Origin: an uncultured Selenomonadales bacterium
GTDB taxonomy: Bacteria; Bacillota; Negativicutes; Selenomonadales; Selenomonadaceae
Assembly: GCA_946407095.1 (NCBI GenBank)
Contig: CAMJMR010000002.1
Location: 1 to 64,000, forward strand
DNA length: 64,000 nucleotides
Reading direction: 5' to 3'
Below the pieces are notes generated by a model. That model searched no databases and was not told the DNA's origin. It saw only the letters and a program-made list of their open reading frames with translations. Positions 59,693-64,000 of this stretch are shown piece after piece. Numbering within the stretch: position 1 is the stretch's first letter; each line of letters begins with the position of its first letter. The position numbers and the translations under genes were made by a program.

Positions 59693-60718
59693 ATGTTCAA
59701 AAAAATTTTGGTTTGCGCGCTGATGTTGGCGACATTGCTAAGCGTCGGCTGCGGAGACGACAAGGCGGGCGACAAGGGCGGCGCGAAGGACAAAAATCCC
59801 GCCAACAAGCTCGTTATCTACACGTCGATGAAGGAATCGCTTATCGGCGGCATTGTCGAAGGCTTCAAGGCGAAAAATCCTGGCATTGAGGTTGATTGGC
59901 AATCGGCGGGCGCGGGCAAGATTATGGCCAAGCTCGACGCCGAACGTCAAAGCGGGCACCTTATGGCGGACATTATCTGGACAAGCGAAGTCCCCGACTT
60001 CTACCAGATGAAAAACGAAGGGCTCCTCGAAAAGTATCGGCCTGCGGGCTTTGAAGAGCTGTTGAATCCCTTCGACGACTACGACGGCTCTTTTACCGCC
60101 GCCCGCCTCGGCACGCTCGGCATCGTCGTAAACACCGGCAAGGTGACGACCGACCCCGCCTCTTGGGAAACGATAGCCACCGACCCGCTTTACAAAAATT
60201 CTTTCGGCATAGCTGACCCCGCGCTTTCGGGCACGGCGTTCATGAGTATCGCGCTGCTCGAAAAGCAATTCGGTTGGGATTATATCATTCGCCTGCACGA
60301 CAACGGCGCGACCAAAAGCAAAGGTTCGGGGCGCGTCATTGACGATACGGCTGACGGCGTGCTGAATGCTTGCCTCGGCGTCGACTACATTACCGCCGGC
60401 AAAATCGATAAGGGCGCGCCGCTCAAAATGGTTTATCCTCACGAACTTTTGATGGTGCCAAGCCCCGTTGCAATTTTCAAGGACGCCGACCACAAGGATA
60501 ACGCAAAAAAATTCGTCGACTATCTTGTGACGCAAGAGGCGCAGCAAAAAGTTGCGGAGGCGGGGACGGTGCCCGTGCGCCGCGATATTCAGATGCCCGA
60601 ACGCTACAACTTGCCCGCGCCCGAAGACGCTCTTGCCAACGGAATCAAAATCAATTACGCCGAAGTCCTCGAACAGAAAGACGACATCGTCAAGAAATTT
60701 TCCAACCTGTTCAAATAA
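59693..60718 (+). CDS. ABC transporter substrate-binding lipoprotein, Fe3+ type (AfuA/FbpA-like)
   Basis: The 341-residue protein has a lipobox LLSVGC (Cys20) after a hydrophobic signal, a short Gly/Lys/Asp linker, and a periplasmic-binding type II domain: LVIYTSMKESLIGGIVEGFKAKNPGIEVDW, ADIIWTSEVPDFYQMKNEGLL, GIADPALSGTAFMSI. This is the family that binds ferric iron, or 2-aminoethylphosphonate. No permease or ATPase gene follows. GGGAGGTTTGATGTG precedes the ATG at 59693, and this ribosome site belongs to the duplicated trpA segment region. Confidence 0.88.
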   Translation: MFKKILVCALMLATLLSVGCGDDKAGDKGGAKDKNPANKLVIYTSMKESLIGGIVEGFKAKNPGIEVDWQSAGAGKIMAKLDAERQSGHLMADIIWTSEVPDFYQMKNEGLLEKYRPAGFEELLNPFDDYDGSFTAARLGTLGIVVNTGKVTTDPASWETIATDPLYKNSFGIADPALSGTAFMSIALLEKQFGWDYIIRLHDNGATKSKGSGRVIDDTADGVLNACLGVDYITAGKIDKGAPLKMVYPHELLMVPSPVAIFKDADHKDNAKKFVDYLVTQEAQQKVAEAGTVPVRRDIQMPERYNLPAPEDALANGIKINYAEVLEQKDDIVKKFSNLFK

Positions 60719-60721
60719 AAT

Positions 60722-60750
60722 TTTACGGGGCAACGTGTAAATGCTATAAT
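60722..60750 (+). promoter_or_regulatory. Promoter of the aroCKB operon
   Basis: TTTACG (60722-60727), 17 bases, TATAAT (60745-60750). The hairpin CCGC..GCGG with nine T residues right after it (60753-60779) is either the terminator of the upstream gene or an attenuator of aroC. Confidence 0.6.
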
Positions 60751-60752
60751 AG

Positions 60753-60779
60753 CCGCGAAGAAATTTGCGGTTTTTTTTT
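60753..60779 (+). terminator. Hairpin-T9 between the lipoprotein gene and aroC
   Basis: CCGC-GAAGAAATTT-GCGG followed by TTTTTTTTT; it lies immediately downstream of the aroC promoter -10. Confidence 0.55.
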
Positions 60780-60802
60780 GCGGCAAGCACGAAGTTTTTT
60801 TT

Positions 60803-60980
60803 CGGAGGAAAGTTTTTATGGGAGTACGATATATCAGCGGGCAACGTGACGTTGCATCCGGTGGACGCGCCTCAACGTTGCGCCAATTAGGCTAACCGCC
60901 CGCGTTCATACGCAACGCATGCGCATTGCTAGTTTCACAGATTTTGGAGGAAAATTTATGGGAGTACGATATATCAGCGG
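60803..60980 (+). repeat. 98-bp repeat flanked by a duplicated aroC start
   Basis: The ribosome site and first eight codons of aroC (GGAGGAAA..TTTATG to ATATATCAGCGG) occur twice, at 60803-60840 and 60945-60980. Between them is a 98-bp repeat (60839-60936) whose inverted copy lies at 62581-62678. The first ATG (60818) opens a 25-codon dead-end ORF ending at 60895. Confidence 0.9.
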
Positions 60981-62043
60981 CGGCGAAAGCCACGGCTCAA
61001 GGCTCGTTTGCATTTTGGAGGGCTTGCCTGCGGGCGTCAAAGTCTCAAGCGAATTCGTCAACGCAGAGCTGAAACGTCGGCAAGGCGGCTACGGACGCGG
61101 CGGGCGCATGAAGATTGAAAGCGACCGCGCAGAATTTTTGTCGGGCATTCGTTTCGGCGAAACGCTCGGCAGTCCGATAACTTTAAGCGTCGAAAATCGC
61201 GATTGGCAAAACTGGAGCGACCGCATGAGCGCGGAGGGCGTCGAAGTCGGCGCACGCGTCACCAATGCCCGCCCCGGTCACGCAGACTTGACGGGCGCGG
61301 CCAAATATGCTCGCTCGGACGTGCGCGACATCTTGGAGCGGTCTTCTGCCCGCGAAACGGCAATGCGCGTGGCGGCAGGTGCTTTGTGCAAAATTTTTCT
61401 GCAATGTTGCGGCGTCGAAGTCAGCGGCGAAGTTTTAAGTGTCGGCGGCGTCAAAGGTGAGGCGGCTATCAAAAATCGTATCGACGAGGCGAAAGCGGCG
61501 GGCGATACCGTCGGCGGCTTCTTTGAAGTCAGAGTCAGCGGTGTGCCGGCGGGCTTGGGCAGTCACATTCAATGGGACAAGCGGCTTGATGCGAAATTCG
61601 CGGCGGCCTTCATGTCGATTCAAGCGATTAAGGCTGTCGAACTCGGCGACGGCTTCGCCAATGCGACTCGGCTCGGCAGTGAAGTTCACGACGAAATTTT
61701 TATCGACGACGGCAAAATTTTCCGCAAAACTAATCGGGCGGGCGGCTTCGAGGGCGGCATGTCGAACGGCGAAGATTTAATCATACGCGCCGCAATGAAA
61801 CCGATTCCCACGCTTATGACGCCGCTTCAAACCGTCGACCTTGCGACGAAGACCGCGACGACCGCAAGCAAAGAACGTTCGGACACCTGCGCGATATGGG
61901 CGGCCGAAGTCGTCGGCGAGGCAATGGCGGCTATCGTGACGGCGGACGCCATGGTTGAAAAGTTCGGCGGCGACGCATTGACAGACACGCTTGCCAACTT
62001 GAAAGCTTATCGCGCACGACTTGCGAGGGATTTCGGCTTATGA
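60958..62043 (+). CDS. aroC: Chorismate synthase
   Basis: AroC makes chorismate from EPSP using reduced FMN. From the ATG at 60958 the protein has 361 residues and starts GVRYISGGESHGSRLVCILEG, with RRQGGYGRGGRMKIE, RPGHADLTGAAKY, RSSARETAMRVAAGAL, and GGMSNGEDL. A decoy copy of its start lies 140 bases upstream. It overlaps aroK by four bases. Confidence 0.96.
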   Translation: MGVRYISGGESHGSRLVCILEGLPAGVKVSSEFVNAELKRRQGGYGRGGRMKIESDRAEFLSGIRFGETLGSPITLSVENRDWQNWSDRMSAEGVEVGARVTNARPGHADLTGAAKYARSDVRDILERSSARETAMRVAAGALCKIFLQCCGVEVSGEVLSVGGVKGEAAIKNRIDEAKAAGDTVGGFFEVRVSGVPAGLGSHIQWDKRLDAKFAAAFMSIQAIKAVELGDGFANATRLGSEVHDEIFIDDGKIFRKTNRAGGFEGGMSNGEDLIIRAAMKPIPTLMTPLQTVDLATKTATTASKERSDTCAIWAAEVVGEAMAAIVTADAMVEKFGGDALTDTLANLKAYRARLARDFGL

Positions 62044-62561
62044 AAGACAATGTGATTCTTACAGGCTTTATGGGCACGGGCAAAAGCAGCTTGGGCAAAA
62101 TGTTGGCGACAAAGCTTGGGCGGCCGTTCGTCGACATCGACAAGAAGATTGAGGACGAGGCGCAACTTTCCATCCCGAAAATTTTTGAGCGATACGGCGA
62201 GGCGCATTTCCGCGAGCTTGAAAAGGCGGCCGTCAAGGAACTAAGCGAAAAGCGCGGGCTTGTAATAGCGACGGGCGGCGGCACGGTCAAGGACGAGGAA
62301 AATCTTCGTCTGCTGAAAAATTCGGGCGTCGTGATTTGCTTGACAACTTCGCCCGAAGAAATTTTTTTGCGGACGGCGCGGCGCGGCGAACGTCCTGTCT
62401 TGGACGGCGGCGGCAACGAGCGGCTTGAGACGATTAAGCGGCTTTTGGCGGAGCGGAAAGAATTCTACGACCGCGCAGATTATCAAGTCGACACGACGGA
62501 TTGGTCACCGATTCAAATCATCGACAGCATCTGCCGCTACTTGCGGCAGTTCAGGAGCTAA
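62040..62561 (+). CDS. aroK: Shikimate kinase
   Basis: AroK phosphorylates shikimate. The 173-residue protein has the P-loop GFMGTGKSS (9-17), DIDKKIEDEAQLSIPKIFERYGEAHFRELE, VIATGGGTV and the lid ARRGERPVLDGGG. It is between aroC and aroB in one operon. Confidence 0.95.
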   Translation: MKDNVILTGFMGTGKSSLGKMLATKLGRPFVDIDKKIEDEAQLSIPKIFERYGEAHFRELEKAAVKELSEKRGLVIATGGGTVKDEENLRLLKNSGVVICLTTSPEEIFLRTARRGERPVLDGGGNERLETIKRLLAERKEFYDRADYQVDTTDWSPIQIIDSICRYLRQFRS

Positions 62562-62580
62562 AGGCATGAAGATAACAGAC

Positions 62581-62678
62581 GAAACTAGCAATGCGCCAGC
62601 GTTGCGTATAAGCGCGGGCGGTTACTCTAAATGGCGAAACGTTGAGGCGCGTCCACTGGATGCAACGTCACGTTGCGC
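62581..62678 (-). repeat. Inverted copy of the aroC-upstream 98-bp repeat
   Basis: About 90-95% identical to the reverse complement of 60839-60936. It lies between aroK and the conserved start of aroB and keeps an open frame with aroB from an ATG at 62566. Confidence 0.9.
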
Positions 62679-62679
62679 T

Positions 62680-63768
62680 ATGGAAAAAATTTTTGTCAAC
62701 CTTGGCGCGGCGAGCTACGAAATTTTTATCGGCGAAGGCATTTTGAGCGGCGTCGGCGCATTCATTTCGGGCAAGTTCACGCCCAAGGCTTTAATCGTCA
62801 CGCAGGAAAAAATTTTCGACGCGCACGGGCAGCCTTTGACGGACGGACTTGCCGCGCAGGGCATTGCCTATGACGTTGCGCTTATCCCGGACGGCGAGAC
62901 CGCCAAAACCTTGCGCGAGGCGGAAAAACTTTTCACGCGAGCAATTGAGTTCGGGCTTGACCGCAAGTCGGTCGTGATAGCGTTCGGCGGAGGCGTCGTC
63001 GGAGATTTGGGCGGCTTCGTAGCGGCAACTTACCTGCGCGGCGTCCCGCTGATTCAAATCCCTACGACGCTTTTGGCGCAAGTCGATTCGAGCGTCGGCG
63101 GCAAAACCGCTGTCAATCACGCCTTGGGAAAAAATCTAATCGGAGCCTTTCACCAACCGCGCGCCGTCTTCATCGATTTGAAATGCCTTGCGACGTTGCC
63201 CGAACGCGAAATCAAATCCGGACTGGGCGAAGTCGTCAAGTACGGCGTTATCAGCGACGAAAAATTTTTTACTTACTTGGAGACGAATGCCGATAAGATT
63301 CTTAGCCGCGACGCGGAGGTTATGGCGCACATCGTCAAGCGTTCCTGCGAGCTGAAGGCGGAAGTGGTGGCGGCTGACGAGCGCGAGGCGGGTTTGCGAC
63401 GGATTTTGAATTTCGGGCACACGTTGGCGCACGCCGTCGAGGAGGAAACGCATTACGAAAAATATCGTCACGGCGAGGCCGTTGCAATCGGAATGGTCGG
63501 CGCGGCGCGTATCAGTTGCGAGCTGAAAAAAACTTCGGCGGAAAACGTCACACGTCTTGAAAATCTTCTGCAACGGTTTAAAATGCTTACGAGGTGCGCG
63601 GGACTTGACGCCGATAAACTTTACCGCGTGACCTTCCGCGACAAGAAAACCGTCGGCGGGCTGGTTAATTGGGTGCTCATGAAAAATTTCGGCGAAGTGG
63701 AAATTTGCGGCGGCGTGCCTGAGGCTGTCGTCAAAAAAATATTCGGAGGGCTGTGTAATGGAGATTAG
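62680..63768 (+). CDS. aroB: 3-dehydroquinate synthase
   Basis: AroB cyclises DAHP to dehydroquinate with NAD and a metal. The conserved protein starts at ATG 62680 (362 residues): EKIFVNLGAASYEIFIGEG, IPDGETAKTLREAEKLFTRAIEFGLDRKSVVIAFGGGVVGDLGGFVAATYLRGV, VDSSVGGKTAVNH, and metal ligands Glu, His in FGHTLAHAVE and YRHGEAVAIG. An in-frame ATG at 62566 with a good ribosome site (CAGGAGCTAAAGGC) would add 38 residues encoded by the repeat; 62680 itself has no ribosome site. So translation may really begin at 62566. The longer frame to 62425 overlaps aroK and is not used. Confidence 0.93.
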   Translation: MEKIFVNLGAASYEIFIGEGILSGVGAFISGKFTPKALIVTQEKIFDAHGQPLTDGLAAQGIAYDVALIPDGETAKTLREAEKLFTRAIEFGLDRKSVVIAFGGGVVGDLGGFVAATYLRGVPLIQIPTTLLAQVDSSVGGKTAVNHALGKNLIGAFHQPRAVFIDLKCLATLPEREIKSGLGEVVKYGVISDEKFFTYLETNADKILSRDAEVMAHIVKRSCELKAEVVAADEREAGLRRILNFGHTLAHAVEEETHYEKYRHGEAVAIGMVGAARISCELKKTSAENVTRLENLLQRFKMLTRCAGLDADKLYRVTFRDKKTVGGLVNWVLMKNFGEVEICGGVPEAVVKKIFGGLCNGD

Positions 63769-64000
63769 AATCAGTGATGACTTTGACTTAAAAAAAATCG
63801 TTGATTGCGGGCAATGCTTCCGTCCCAAAGAAATTTCGGCGGGGACTTTCCGCTTTATCGTCGGCGAAAAAATTTTGCACATCAGCGAGCGCGGCGCGGG
63901 ACTTTTCGAGGTTGACTGCACGGCGCAAGACTGGGATAACGTTTGGAAAAATTATTTCGACCTTGACACGAATTACGCGGCGATTCGGCGCGACGTGGAA
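63758..64000 (+). CDS. 8-oxoguanine DNA glycosylase (OGG1-type), N-terminal part
   Basis: The ATG at 63758 follows TTCGGAGGGCTGTGTA and overlaps the end of aroB. The 81 residues visible (DDFDLKKIVDCGQCFRPKEI, FRFIVGEKIL, WKNYFDLDTNYAAIRRDVE) match the N-terminal domain of bacterial/eukaryotic-type OGG glycosylases, which remove oxidised guanine. The catalytic HhH domain lies beyond the window. Confidence 0.85.
   Translation, partial: MEIRISDDFDLKKIVDCGQCFRPKEISAGTFRFIVGEKILHISERGAGLFEVDCTAQDWDNVWKNYFDLDTNYAAIRRDVE

Overview
The window (about 53% G+C by eye) looks like a Negativicutes chromosome, probably a selenomonad. Firmicute-type genes (mutS2, greA, the asp23/amaP group, YitT, YozE-like) sit beside features of diderm relatives: glutaminyl-tRNA synthetase, a CsgG/FlgT-like lipoprotein-assembly pair, a GmhA-like sugar isomerase and a giant RTX-type repeat protein. 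Many genes use TTG or GTG starts, and AAATTTTT stretches are common. This placement is inference from gene content; no rRNA or tRNA gene was seen.

Layout. 1-6.3 kb: end of an IS5-family element, then a roughly 1,940-residue RTX-like protein gene whose start lies inside the IS and whose tail is out of frame. 6.3-9.5 kb (minus): metY, a duplicated Cys-rich protein, a secreted protein and a YopX-like protein. 10-17.3 kb (plus): sorbitol-type PTS IIA, SIS isomerase, hypA, hypB, hydrogenase maturation protease, hisA, hisF, mutS2. 17.6-27.7 kb (minus): two exported CsgG/FlgT-like proteins, htpX, greA-purD, metallo-hydrolase, YitT, hisIE, a cytidine-deaminase-like pseudoenzyme, YozE-like, MgtC-like, CYTH. 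27.7-36.3 kb (minus): SDR, radical SAM protein, GHKL ATPase with a poly-C tract, HerA-like ATPase, NurA-like nuclease, UxaA-type dehydratase subunits. 36.4-38.6 kb: nusB and the alkaline-shock membrane genes.

38.8-46.5 kb is a degraded prophage-like island. It holds a defective IS3 element, a MuF-type phage head protein carrying a papain-like C-terminal toxin domain with a candidate immunity gene, at least one alternative orphan toxin/immunity cassette and a third remnant, a Panacea-type antitoxin/toxin pair, gamma-glutamylcyclotransferase and a broken amidoligase. 46.6-58.8 kb: ABC-2 exporter, glycosyltransferase-like protein, ArsB/NhaD transporter, an HD/methyltransferase/glnS operon, flavodoxin, a complete IS5-family element, GNAT, MscS, and an NrdD-like small gene split by a 238-bp insertion. 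58.8-64 kb (plus): trpA, an iron-type binding lipoprotein, aroC-aroK-aroB and the start of an 8-oxoguanine glycosylase gene.

Two families of dispersed non-coding repeats run through the intergenic regions: a short palindrome followed by GGAACAG, and a longer element with several strong hairpins. In several places a repeat is flanked by a direct duplication of the end of the neighbouring gene (hydrogenase protease, trpA, aroC), which suggests a shared insertion or amplification mechanism. The best candidates for new biology are the MuF toxin cassette array, the NurA-HerA-GHKL-radical SAM cluster with its possibly phase-variable homopolymer, and these repeats.
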